From: an uncultured archaeon A07HN63
Lineage (GTDB): Archaea; Halobacteriota; Halobacteria; Halobacteriales; Haloferacaceae
Direction: 5' to 3'
NCBI GenBank assembly: GCA_000496215.1
Contig: KI543199.1
Coordinates: forward strand, 72,880-104,435
DNA length: 31,556 bases
Position numbers and translations under genes: made by a program. Below, piece by piece: positions 15,491-23,162 of the stretch. The number at the start of each line of letters is the position of its first letter. Position 1 is the stretch's first letter. Below the pieces are notes generated by a model. It saw only the letters and a list, made by a program, of their open reading frames with translations. It did not search any database and had not been told where the DNA came from.

Positions 15491-16804
15491 ATGGACGACG
15501 ATCTTATCGACAGCGATGATCTCCCGCTCGACCGGCGGTCACTCCTCCCCGGAACGGGGTTCTTCTATCCCGACTCCCTCGACGAGGACCGGAGCAAGCA
15601 GCGCGCGAAGGCGGCACTCGACGACGCGGAAGCGGTTGTCGTCACCGACTCAGACGCCGACGGGCTGGGCTGTGTCGCGCTCGTCCGCGAGGCCCACGAC
15701 GCGGCCGTTGATGCCGAGCCCTACCTCGAGGAGATCGAGGCCGACCTTGCCGACGAGGCGTCGGCTGATGAGGACACCACCGACATCGCAGCTGATGGCG
15801 ACGACGGGGATGCGGCGGCTGCCGACGATATCGATGGTCCCGAGCCAGACCTGCTTGACACCGAGGACGACACACCGGGCTCGTCGGTGGGGCTCATCGC
15901 CGCCGGCCCCCACTCGCTGACCAAGTCGCTCAACTACGTTGCCGGCTATGCCGAGCCGGGGATCGACGTCTACATCTGCGATATCGCGCCCGACGAGTAC
16001 GACGAAATCGCCGAGCCGCTGGAGACCGTCGTCGAACTCGCTGACCACGTTGCGTGGTACGATCACCACCAGTGGCCCGACGACGTGGCCGAGGCGGTCG
16101 GCGAGGCCGGCGTCGACCTCGTCGTCGGCGACTCCGATGCGGAGTGTAGCACCGATGTCGCGTTGCGGTCGCTGGACCACGAGTTCGACGAGCAGTTCGT
16201 CGAGCTGGCCGCGGCCACCCGGGATCACGACCTCTGGATCAACGACGACCCTCGTAGCGAGGATCTGGCCGATTACGCCTTCTGGACCGACGCCGAGGAG
16301 TACGCAGCCGTCGTCGGCGCCTACGGCGCCTCACTGCCGGACGTGGTCGAGGAGTACATCGCCGAGCGACGCGTCCAGAAGGACCAGCTGATCGAGAAGG
16401 CAGTCGATCGGGCGGCCTACAAATCGATCGGGCCGTGGACCGTCGGCGTCACCTACGGCCGCTGTTCACAGAACGAGGTCGCCGACGAACTCCGCGACGA
16501 GGGGGCCGATGCGGCTGTCATCGTCAAACCATCCGGTAGCGCGAGTATCCGGGGCGGCGACAGCTTCGAACGGGCGCATCTGGTCGCTCGGCAGGTCAAC
16601 GGCGGCGGCCACCCCAAGGCCGCGGGCTGCAAGCCGGATATCTACGACGATATGATGGATTTCGCCTACCACTGGACGACCAACGGCGAAACGGCGAAAC
16701 GCGTGATTCTGGCTGCCTTCGAACGCGTGGCAGAGGAGATGGATGAGGCCGATTCGGCTGACGAAGACGATGCCCCCGACGCCGAGGCGTCCGACGACGA
16801 GTAA
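15491..16804 (+). CDS. DHH/DHHA1-domain phosphoesterase (RecJ/archaeal-type)
   Basis: 437 aa. Manganese-dependent phosphoesterase of the DHH superfamily, which includes RecJ and nanoRNase/c-di-NMP hydrolases. Visible motifs: VTDSDADGLG at 51-60 (motif I), DHH at 191-193, and GGGHPKAAG at 371-379, the DHHA1 nucleic acid/nucleotide-binding motif. An acidic, low-complexity insert (about 77-131) separates the first two motifs, and the C-terminus ends in an acidic tail (DSADEDDAPDAEASDDE). Length and motifs fit archaeal single-stranded-DNA/RNA-type DHH enzymes, but the substrate is not readable. Transcribed from its own TATA box; bioB follows. Confidence 0.88.
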   Translation: MDDDLIDSDDLPLDRRSLLPGTGFFYPDSLDEDRSKQRAKAALDDAEAVVVTDSDADGLGCVALVREAHDAAVDAEPYLEEIEADLADEASADEDTTDIAADGDDGDAAAADDIDGPEPDLLDTEDDTPGSSVGLIAAGPHSLTKSLNYVAGYAEPGIDVYICDIAPDEYDEIAEPLETVVELADHVAWYDHHQWPDDVAEAVGEAGVDLVVGDSDAECSTDVALRSLDHEFDEQFVELAAATRDHDLWINDDPRSEDLADYAFWTDAEEYAAVVGAYGASLPDVVEEYIAERRVQKDQLIEKAVDRAAYKSIGPWTVGVTYGRCSQNEVADELRDEGADAAVIVKPSGSASIRGGDSFERAHLVARQVNGGGHPKAAGCKPDIYDDMMDFAYHWTTNGETAKRVILAAFERVAEEMDEADSADEDDAPDAEASDDE

Positions 16805-16848
16805 CGATCCGAACGACGCCGACTCGGCCTGCTGGAAACCCCCGAGAC

Positions 16849-16855
16849 TTATTAT
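16849..16855 (+). promoter_or_regulatory. TATA box of bioB
   Basis: TTATTAT is centred 26 nt before GTG 16878, so the bioB mRNA is probably leaderless and the following operator covers its start. Confidence 0.5.
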
Positions 16856-16890
16856 CTCGTAAACAACAGTCGACATTGTGGTTTACGAGA
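16855..16890. promoter_or_regulatory. BirA-like operator over the bioB start
   Basis: TCTCGTAAAC (16855-16864) and GTTTACGAGA (16881-16890) are perfect 10-nt inverted arms. The GTAAAC and GTTTAC cores are 16 nt apart, which matches the known biotin repressor BirA site (TTGTAAACC, 14-15 nt, GGTTTACAA). The dyad starts at the TATA box and runs past the GTG start, where bound repressor would block initiation. Confidence 0.7.
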
Positions 16891-17967
16891 CCGACAACCG
16901 GACGATAGCCAACGCCGTCACCCGGGTTCTCGACGGCGACCAGCTCACCGGACCGACGCCATCGCACTGTTAGCCCAGCCGGTCGAGGAGCTCGCCGCGG
17001 CGGCCGACACGGTGCGGGCAAAACTCGGCGACGGCACGGTCGACGCCTGCAGCATCGTCAACGCCAAGGCCGGCAACTGCGCCGAGGACTGCGGCTTCTG
17101 CGCGCAGTCGGCCCACTTCGACACCGGGATCGAGACCCACGGCTTCCTCGATCCCGAGGAGATTCTGGCGGCCGCGAAACGTGCCGAAGCCGACGGTGCC
17201 CAGCGGTTCGGCATCGTCGTCGCCGAGAAGGGCGTCAGCAAGGACAAGCGGCCCGAGGAGTGGGCAGAGGTCCTCCGCGCGGTTCGGCTTGTCCGCGACG
17301 AAACCGACATCGAGATCGATGCCAGCCTCGGGTTGCTCACACAGGAGGAGGCTAATATCCTCGCCGACGAGGGGCTCAATCACTACAATCACAACATCGA
17401 GACCTCGCCGCGGTACTTCGACGAGATCGTCTCGACGCACGATTTCGAGGACCGCCTGAAAACCCTCCGTCGCGCGAAGAACGCGGGGATGGACCTCTGT
17501 GCGGGCGTCATCCTCGGGATGGGCGAGACGCCGGCCGACAGGGTCGATGCCGCACTCGAACTCAGGACAATCGGCGTCTCCTCGCTGCCGGTCAACATCC
17601 TCAATCCGTCGAGGGGACACCGCTGGGCGACCGCGAGACGGCGGCGATCTCGAAAACTGACCTGATCAAAACCATCGCCGTCTATCGGCTGCTCCACCCG
17701 ACCGCGCGCGTCCGACTGACCGGCGGCCGCGAGGTCAACCTCGCCGAGGACGAACAGCACTGGCCCTTCGAGGCCGGCGCGGACGGGCTACTGACCGGGG
17801 ATTACCTGACGACGGGCGGGCAGGATGCAGCGACGGATATCGAGGTCATCGAGAACGCCGGCCTCGAACCAAATATGGCGGTCAACGAGTTCGATCCCGA
17901 GCGCGTCAAGACAGCGGCCGGGGGCGACGCTGACGACACGGCGGTCGAATCGAGTGCCGACGACTGA
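16878..17967 (+). pseudogene. bioB: Biotin synthase, disrupted by two -1 frameshifts
   Basis: Radical SAM enzyme that inserts sulfur into dethiobiotin, the last step of biotin synthesis. The CxxxCxxC cluster ligands are present in GNCAEDCGFCAQS, followed by the LGMGETPADRVD and LTGGREVNL segments. Frame breaks at two places: near 16948, one C missing before GACCGACGCC (expected LTRTDAIALL), and near 17608, one G missing (expected LNPVEGTPLGDRE). Repairing both gives about 363 aa, normal for haloarchaeal BioB. GTG 16878 is the start. A BirA-like operator overlaps it. No other bio gene is in the window. Confidence 0.9.
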
Positions 17968-17972
17968 CGCGG

Positions 17973-18767
17973 TTACTCGCCAGTGAACTCCGGTTCTTCG
18001 TCGTTTCTGAAGGCGTCGACACCGTCGCTGAAATCCTCCGTTTCGAGTAGCTGGCCGAATGCGTGGGCCTCGGTTTCGAGGCCGCCGTCGGTGTCGTCGC
18101 GGCCGGCGCGTATCGCGCGTTTGGTGTACTTCTGGGCGAGCGGCGGGCCAGCTGCCAGCTGTTCGGCCATCTCCATCACTCGCTCGTCGAACTCGTCGGC
18201 GTCGACGACGCTCGTCAGAAACCCGTAGCCGGCCATCTCGCCCGCGCTGTAGCGGTCGCCGGTGAAGATGATCTCCTTCGCGCGGCTCTCGCCGATGAGG
18301 TTCGGGAGTCGCTGCGTGCCACCCCACCCCGGCAGCAGGCCGAGGTCGTGTTCGGGCTGGCCGAACGTCGAGTCGTCGGTGGCGATGCGGAGGTCCGCCG
18401 CTGTCGCCAACTCCATGCCGCCGCCAAGGCAGAACCCGTCGATAGCGGCGACGACGGGCGTATCGCAGGCCTCCAGCCGGCCGAATGTTTGCTGGCCCAT
18501 ACGTGCGAGTTCGACGCCCTCGGGAGCGGTCATGTCGTCGGCAGCCAGCGCCGAGAGGTCCGCGCCGGCCGAGAACGCGCGGTCGCCAGCGCCGGTGACG
18601 AGCAGGCAGCGGACATCGCTGTCGCGTCTGAGGTCGTCGATAGCGGTCGCCAACTCCTCTAGAAGTGTCGGTGTAATCGTGTTGAGGTCGTCGGGACGGT
18701 CGAGCACGATCCGGGCGACCCGGTCCGATCGCTTGGTGTGGATCGTTTCGTAGTTGTCGGCTGTCAT
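17973..18767 (-). CDS. Enoyl-CoA hydratase/isomerase (crotonase) family protein
   Basis: 264 aa. Crotonase fold. AFSAGADL and CLGGGMEL supply the oxyanion hole, and Glu119 (GGGMEL) and Glu139 (GQPEHDLGLLPGWGGTQRL) match the two catalytic Glu of hydratase. Both are present, which favours hydration of enoyl-CoA over other reactions, as in beta-oxidation or amino acid breakdown, but substrate length is unknown. ATG 18767 gives MTADNYETIHT; the seven upstream in-frame codons are not needed. Its stop is 6 nt from the bioB end (convergent). Confidence 0.9.
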   Translation of the reverse strand: MTADNYETIHTKRSDRVARIVLDRPDDLNTITPTLLEELATAIDDLRRDSDVRCLLVTGAGDRAFSAGADLSALAADDMTAPEGVELARMGQQTFGRLEACDTPVVAAIDGFCLGGGMELATAADLRIATDDSTFGQPEHDLGLLPGWGGTQRLPNLIGESRAKEIIFTGDRYSAGEMAGYGFLTSVVDADEFDERVMEMAEQLAAGPPLAQKYTKRAIRAGRDDTDGGLETEAHAFGQLLETEDFSDGVDAFRNDEEPEFTGE

Positions 18768-18830
18768 AGCCGTGCTATCGCCCCACACCGATTCAACGTT
18801 CCGCCTTGGCTGTGACCGTCGCTCGCTCGG

Positions 18831-19463
18831 CTACGTGCTGTGCACCGTGCGGTTGTCAGCGGTACCGAGATCGTGCTCGTCGCCGATGTCGTGGCCCGCC
18901 GCATACGCATTGAGCTTTGCGGCCGCCGGCGACTCGCGGATGGCATCGTCGTCGTAGCCGGCTTCCTCGAAGGTCGTTAGCAAGGACTGTTGATTTCGGA
19001 GGCTGTACTTCTGGTGGTAGTCCTCGGCCGGATGGAACCGCGAGAGCTGTTCGACCCGGGTTGCGATGCCGTCGGCTGTATAGCCCCTCGAATCGAGGAA
19101 GTCGGTGAGCGTCTCGCGCTGGTCAGGACTGCCGACGAAGATGATGTTCTGATACTGTGTTTTGCGGGTCTGCTGATTCGGGTCGTGACCGCGGAACGCG
19201 AGATCGAGCAGGTCGGCAAAGGACTGCGCTTCGGGGTCGTAATCGATCTGGAACGCCTCGGTGTGGCCGCCGAGACTCCGATACGTCGGATCGGCCTTCG
19301 TGCCGCCAGCGTAGCCGACGCGGGTGCGGACGACCCCGTCGAGCGCGCCGAACTGGGCGTCCGGCCCCCAGAAACAGCCGAGTGCGAACGTCGCCGTCTC
19401 GGTTGCCGATGGCTCCGGCGCAGCGCGGTCAAACTCCTCGATCTGTGTAGGCGTTGGACTCAT
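18831..19463 (-). CDS. msrA: Peptide-methionine (S)-S-oxide reductase
   Basis: 210 aa. It reduces the S-epimer of methionine sulfoxide in proteins. Catalytic Cys30 lies in ALGCFWGPD. GGHTEAFQIDYDP, NQQTRKTQYQNIIFV and FHPAEDYHQKYSLRN complete the fold. Extended C-terminal tail (residues about 175-210) is rich in Asp/Ala and has no second resolving Cys near the end. It follows msrB by 17 nt on the same strand, so the two form an operon. Confidence 0.95.
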   Translation of the reverse strand: MSPTPTQIEEFDRAAPEPSATETATFALGCFWGPDAQFGALDGVVRTRVGYAGGTKADPTYRSLGGHTEAFQIDYDPEAQSFADLLDLAFRGHDPNQQTRKTQYQNIIFVGSPDQRETLTDFLDSRGYTADGIATRVEQLSRFHPAEDYHQKYSLRNQQSLLTTFEEAGYDDDAIRESPAAAKLNAYAAGHDIGDEHDLGTADNRTVHST

Positions 19464-19480
19464 ATGGTTGCGCTCGACGC

Positions 19481-19888
19481 TTACTCGTCGTCGAAATCGA
19501 GTGCGGCACCGTTGATGCAGTAGCGCTTGCCGGTTGGCTTCGGTCCGTCGTCGAAGACGTGTCCGAGGTGGCCGTCGCAGTTGCTACAGACGACCTCGGT
19601 TCGCGTCCGCCCGAGGCTGTTGTCGGGTTCGGTTTCGACGGCGTCGCTGTCGGCCGGATCGTAGAAACTCGGCCAGCCGGTGCCGGATTCGAATTTTTCG
19701 TCCGTCGTGAACAGTTCCTGTCCGCAGCCGGCACACTGGAACACACCGTCGTCGTTGATTTCCAGCAGGGGTGAGGCACCACGCGGTTCGGTGCCAGCCT
19801 CTCGCAGGATGCGATACTCCTCGTCTGAGAGAACCTCGCGCCACTCGGCGTCTGTTTCGGGCTGCTGCTGATCGGGTTGATTGCTCAT
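19481..19888 (-). CDS. msrB: Peptide-methionine (R)-S-oxide reductase
   Basis: 135 aa. It reduces the R-epimer of methionine sulfoxide. Zn-binding pairs Cys52/Cys55 (CAGC) and Cys101/Cys104 (CSNC), GTGWPSFY, HLGHVFDDGP, and catalytic Cys124 in KRYCINGAAL are all present. ATG 19888 gives MSNQPDQQQ; the long in-frame extension upstream is not protein-like and crosses the divergent promoter. First gene of the msrB-msrA operon, with a TATA box 27 nt before the ATG. Confidence 0.95.
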   Translation of the reverse strand: MSNQPDQQQPETDAEWREVLSDEEYRILREAGTEPRGASPLLEINDDGVFQCAGCGQELFTTDEKFESGTGWPSFYDPADSDAVETEPDNSLGRTRTEVVCSNCDGHLGHVFDDGPKPTGKRYCINGAALDFDDE

Positions 19889-19911
19889 ACCAACAGAAGG
19901 GTCTACAGCGG

Positions 19912-19917
19912 TATAAT
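19912..19917 (-). promoter_or_regulatory. TATA box of msrB-msrA
   Basis: TATAAT on the plus strand reads ATTATA on the minus strand, centred 27 nt before msrB ATG at 19888. Confidence 0.55.
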
Positions 19918-19965
19918 ACTCGCGCCGCGGGTGAATTCCGGCCGAGCCTCTCGCCGGGCACACGC

Positions 19966-20002
19966 TATAGCCGGCCGTTTTGCGGCGGCCGCTACGGCTA
20001 TA
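19966..20002. promoter_or_regulatory. Long imperfect dyad at the histidine phosphatase promoter
   Basis: TATAGCCG (19966-19973) pairs with CGGCTATA (19995-20002), and an inner CGGCCG pair lies on either side of a TTTTGCGG centre. The right arm contains the TATA-like sequence GGCTATAC centred 27 nt before ATG 20027. Candidate operator. Confidence 0.35.
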
Positions 20003-20026
20003 CGTCGCCACCCACTGACGTGCCGT

Positions 20027-20644
20027 ATGGCTGCGACTGCATGGGTTGTGCGACACGGGCAACGACAGGACACGGTTGATCCGGACTGGGAACTGACCGC
20101 CGCGCGAGAACACGATCCGGGGCTAACCGAGGTCGGCCGCTGGCAGGCGTGGCGGTGTGGTCGCTTCTTCGCCGACAACGACGTTCATTTCGACGCCATT
20201 TACTGCTCGCCATTCTTGCGAGCGGTCCAGACGACCGCCGAGATCTGCGGCGAGATCGGCGGCGCGGCGTGGCTTGAACCCGGCCTCGGCGAACACCGCA
20301 ACAGCGACTGGTTCGACACTGAGCCAGAAACGCTCTCTCACGAGACGCTGGCCGACTACTTTGACCCAATCCGCATCGATCACGACGGCTTCGGTGTCCC
20401 ACAGTTCCCCGAGACACACGCCGAGGCCGAGCAACGCGCCGGCGAGACAGCCCGCCGTATCGCCGACGCCCACGAAGGGTCAGTGCTTATGATCGGCCAC
20501 GGGTTGACAATCGGCGGCGTCGTTCGCGGTCTCGTCGGTTCGACAGATGGAGTCGACGCACCGCTCTGTGGGCTGACCCGGATGGAACACGCTGGTGACT
20601 CGTGGGAACTCGGCTTTTCCGGGAAGACCGATCATCTCGACTAG
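20027..20644 (+). CDS. Histidine phosphatase (phosphoglycerate mutase-like) family protein
   Basis: 205 aa. Histidine phosphatase superfamily branch 1: RHG at 9-11 with the phospho-accepting His10, CSPFLRAVQTT at 60-70 giving the phosphate-pocket Arg65, an acidic residue (Glu89 in LGEH), and the second catalytic His in MIGHGLTIGG. The substrate is undefined; the family spans phosphoglycerate mutase, alpha-ribazole phosphatase and protein phosphatases. ATG 20027 has a TATA box at leaderless spacing. It is divergent from msrB. Confidence 0.88.
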   Translation: MAATAWVVRHGQRQDTVDPDWELTAAREHDPGLTEVGRWQAWRCGRFFADNDVHFDAIYCSPFLRAVQTTAEICGEIGGAAWLEPGLGEHRNSDWFDTEPETLSHETLADYFDPIRIDHDGFGVPQFPETHAEAEQRAGETARRIADAHEGSVLMIGHGLTIGGVVRGLVGSTDGVDAPLCGLTRMEHAGDSWELGFSGKTDHLD

Positions 20645-20673
20645 CGAGAGCAACACAGCTACCGACACCCATT

Positions 20674-21117
20674 TCAGTCGAGCAGGTCGCGGAGATCGTC
20701 CGCATCCAGCGCGTTCATCGTGTCGAGATACGCATCGACATCCTGCACCGTTTCCAGCGATGTCGCTTCCTGCAGTTTCGCCTCAGCTGTCTGATTGTAC
20801 GTTGCAAGCTCCTTCCGGTCATACTCGTGATCGTCGTCAATGTAGAACAAATAAACGAGATGGTATTTATCATCGCCACGCGGGATTTCATCGACGACTC
20901 TGGTGTAGAGTCTGATCTGATCTCCGGCAGTGTAGATATCAAGCAGCCCGATCCGTTCGTGCACCATCGCACTCGGGGGACTTTCGCTTTCGAGTACAGA
21001 CACCAGCCGCGAGATGATCTGTTCCTGTTCGCTCCCCTCAAGCGACCGTAGGTTCGCTGCCGCCTCGCCTGCGAAGATGACTCGGGTCTCCTCGTCGGTC
21101 AACGGAATCTCACTCAC
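20674..21117 (-). CDS. Putative RelE/ParE-like toxin
   Basis: 147 aa from a GTG start (MSEIPLTDEETRV...). The N-terminal helix pair (FAGEAAANLRSLEGSEQEQIISRLVSVLE), then strands GLLDIYTAGDQIRLYTRVV and YHLVYLFYIDDDHEY, resemble the helix-hairpin-sheet layout of RelE/ParE toxins. This is a layout match, not a motif match, and a C-terminal helical extension (about 50 residues) is unusual. A 49-aa acidic gene lies 11 nt upstream on the same strand, the usual antitoxin position. The block is AT-rich: 20821-20880 is 40% G+C by count, against over 60% around it, suggesting acquisition. Other possibilities: an uncharacterised two-gene module unrelated to toxins. Confidence 0.6.
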   Translation of the reverse strand: MSEIPLTDEETRVIFAGEAAANLRSLEGSEQEQIISRLVSVLESESPPSAMVHERIGLLDIYTAGDQIRLYTRVVDEIPRGDDKYHLVYLFYIDDDHEYDRKELATYNQTAEAKLQEATSLETVQDVDAYLDTMNALDADDLRDLLD

Positions 21118-21128
21118 GGAAAGCAGCG

Positions 21129-21278
21129 TCAGGAATCCAGAATGGATTCGAGTTCGGCCTTCGTTGCCGTCTTCTCGCCGTCGATATCCTCGATACCTCG
21201 GAGTACACCCGCCGGTATTTCACCCTCGATTTCCTCCTCTGATTCTCCGTCGGCATCGTCATCGGGTGTTAGACTCAT
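21129..21278 (-). CDS. Small acidic protein, putative antitoxin partner
   Basis: 49 aa, too short for many gene finders. Starts MSLTPDDDADGES with an acidic patch, then IPAGVLRGIEDIDGEKTATKAELESILDS. No DNA-binding motif is visible. ATG 21278 is fixed by a TTTAAA box (21304-21309) about 28 nt upstream, and the stop is 11 nt before the GTG of the toxin-like gene. Acidic short partner upstream of a RelE-like protein suggests antitoxin; not proven. Confidence 0.55.
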   Translation of the reverse strand: MSLTPDDDADGESEEEIEGEIPAGVLRGIEDIDGEKTATKAELESILDS

Positions 21279-21303
21279 TACCTGCTACTAACTCGGCAAA
21301 CCA

Positions 21304-21309
21304 TTTAAA
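21304..21309 (-). promoter_or_regulatory. TATA box of the putative TA pair
   Basis: TTTAAA centred about 28 nt before ATG 21278 on the minus strand, in an AT-rich intergenic patch. Confidence 0.5.
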
Positions 21310-21436
21310 ATCTCGTGCGTGGATGCCGAAATAGACTGTATCGCCCCACTGTTAGGCCTTCTGCGAACCGACGAGGTGGACCTGAACAGACAACGACGTA
21401 ACTTCTAAACCAGCGCGGTACCCACCCACATACGAT

Positions 21437-21862
21437 ATGAGTCAGTCGTACAATCGGGGCACAATCGAGAGCTTCAGCCGGTGGCGTGAGTTCTCCGCCG
21501 GCATGTGGGCGTGGATCTTCCACAAGTTCACCGGCTGGGTGCTTGTGGGCTATCTGTTCACCCACATTGCCGTACTCAGCACCGCCATCCCGGCGGCGAG
21601 CGCGGATCCATCGACGCTGGCGGCCAGTGGAGACATCTACACACAGACCATCGTCACGCTGGAGGAACTACTGCTCGTTCGCATCCTTGAGGTGGGCCTG
21701 CTCGCGGTGGCAGTGTTCCACATCCTCAACGGCCTGCGGTTGCTGCTGGTCGATCTGGGGATCGGACTCGAATCACAGGACAAGAGCTTCTACGCGTCGG
21801 TCATGCTGACAGGGGCGATCACGGTCGCCTCGGTACCGACGTTCCTTGCGGGGGCACTCTGA
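21437..21862 (+). CDS. sdhC: Succinate dehydrogenase cytochrome b556 subunit (SdhC)
   Basis: 141 aa. Membrane anchor of complex II; begins with a cytoplasmic stretch (MSQSYNRGTIESFSRW) then three hydrophobic helices (about 25-50, 75-105, 120-140). Conserved HKFTGWVLVGYLFTH carries the likely heme/quinone-site His, and HILNGLRLL in helix 2 is the family pattern. First gene of the sdhCDBA operon; next starts 2 nt after the stop. A ttctaaacc element about 30 nt upstream may be its TATA box. Confidence 0.92.
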   Translation: MSQSYNRGTIESFSRWREFSAGMWAWIFHKFTGWVLVGYLFTHIAVLSTAIPAASADPSTLAASGDIYTQTIVTLEELLLVRILEVGLLAVAVFHILNGLRLLLVDLGIGLESQDKSFYASVMLTGAITVASVPTFLAGAL

Positions 21863-21864
21863 GG

Positions 21865-22236
21865 ATGGCCGAACACTACTCCTCGTTTACCAAGGGCGGT
21901 CGCCTCTGGTTCGTCCAGCGGCTCACGGCCGCGTTTCTGGTGATCGTGCTGGCGTTCCATTTCTTCCTGTTACACTTCGTCCATCACGCCGACGAGGTAA
22001 CGTTCCTGATGAGTCAGGCGCGAATGACGAATCTGACCTACTACTCGCTGATGATCCTCTTCCTGTTTACCGCGACGTTCCACGGCGTCAACGGCGTCTA
22101 CAACGCGTTAGTCAACCAAGGGTTGACAGGGACGAAACGTCAAGCTGTCAAGTGGACACTGATCGCTGCCAGTGCCGTCCTCCTCGTGCAGGGCGTCAGG
22201 ACGGCGAACGCGTGGGCAGGCGGGGTGCCAATATAA
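21865..22236 (+). CDS. sdhD: Succinate dehydrogenase membrane anchor subunit (SdhD)
   Basis: 123 aa, three hydrophobic helices. LVIVLAFHFFLLHFVHH and TATFHGVNGVYNALV carry the conserved His residues expected for heme and quinone contacts in the anchor pair. ATG 21865 sits 2 nt after sdhC, behind a GAGG site; its TAA overlaps the sdhB ATG by 1 nt (TAATG), so translation is coupled. Confidence 0.9.
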   Translation: MAEHYSSFTKGGRLWFVQRLTAAFLVIVLAFHFFLLHFVHHADEVTFLMSQARMTNLTYYSLMILFLFTATFHGVNGVYNALVNQGLTGTKRQAVKWTLIAASAVLLVQGVRTANAWAGGVPI

Positions 22237-23120
22237 TGAGCACACAACTACCACAGCAGGAATCCGAGGAATCGACAGCCGAAGAGGCTGCGGAACCGGC
22301 CGCAACCGACCACGACCACGAGCACACTGGCGGCCCTCGCCGCGATGTGGGTGACAAAACCACCGACACTGAGCACGAACCGGCAGACACCGAGGACACC
22401 CGCGAGATCAGGGTCTTCCGCTACGACCCCGAAATCGAGGGCAAACAGGAGCCACGCTTCGATACGTTCCACGTGCCGTTCACCAGAGGGATGACCGTCC
22501 TCGACGCGGTGATCTATGCTCGGGACAACTTCGACCCATCGCTCACGTTCCGACACTCATGTCGGCAGGCTGTCTGTGGCTCCGATGCGTTCTTCGTCAA
22601 CGGCGAGCAGCGACTCGGCTGCAAGACCCAGATCTCGGATCTCGAGGAGCCGATCCGGATCGAGCCGCTGCCGCATCAGGATGTCGTCAAGGATCTCGTC
22701 GTCGACATGGACCACTTCTACGAGGAGATGGAGGCGGTCGATCCCTACTTCGATCCCGACGAGACGCCGGACGGCGAACTCGAAGAGCAACGGCAGTCAC
22801 GCGCCAACCGCGAGAAAGTCAAGATGTCGACGCGGTGTATCTGGTGTGGCGCGTGTTTCTCCTCGTGTAACATCGCCGCCGGCGACAACGAGTATCTCGG
22901 CCCGGCCGCGCTCAACAAGGCCTACCGGTTTGCGATGGACGAACGCGAGGGTGATGGCAAGACACAGGAGCGACTCGAAACCATCGAGCAGGACCACGGT
23001 GTCTGGCGGTGTCAGACCCAGTTCTCCTGTACCAACGTCTGTCCGAAGGATATCCCACTCACGGAACACATACAGGAACTGAAACGCGAAGCAGTCAAGA
23101 GCAATCTGAAATTCTGGTAA
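22236..23120 (+). CDS. sdhB: Succinate dehydrogenase iron-sulfur subunit (SdhB)
   Basis: 294 aa. [2Fe-2S] ligands Cys109, Cys114, Asp117 and Cys129; Asp at the third position is also found in E. coli SdhB. Second cluster region C-x2-C-x2-C-x3-C at 201-211 (CIWCGACFSSC) and CQTQFSCTNVCPKDI supply the [4Fe-4S] and [3Fe-4S] ligands. The first 55 residues are an acidic, His/Thr-rich extension without homology to bacterial SdhB. Stop is 42 nt before sdhA. It carries electrons from FAD to the quinone site. Confidence 0.95.
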   Translation: MSTQLPQQESEESTAEEAAEPAATDHDHEHTGGPRRDVGDKTTDTEHEPADTEDTREIRVFRYDPEIEGKQEPRFDTFHVPFTRGMTVLDAVIYARDNFDPSLTFRHSCRQAVCGSDAFFVNGEQRLGCKTQISDLEEPIRIEPLPHQDVVKDLVVDMDHFYEEMEAVDPYFDPDETPDGELEEQRQSRANREKVKMSTRCIWCGACFSSCNIAAGDNEYLGPAALNKAYRFAMDEREGDGKTQERLETIEQDHGVWRCQTQFSCTNVCPKDIPLTEHIQELKREAVKSNLKFW

Positions 23121-23162
23121 GATTCAAACCGCTTCAACCCCAACCAAACACAACAATCAATC

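Noticed and set aside
21305..21565. 86-aa minus-strand ORF over the sdhC promoter
   Set aside because: It is antisense to sdhC with unlikely composition and no promoter.
22236..23120. SdhB lacks the third cysteine of its [2Fe-2S] motif (Asp117)
   Set aside because: E. coli SdhB also has Asp at this position, so it is not a defect.
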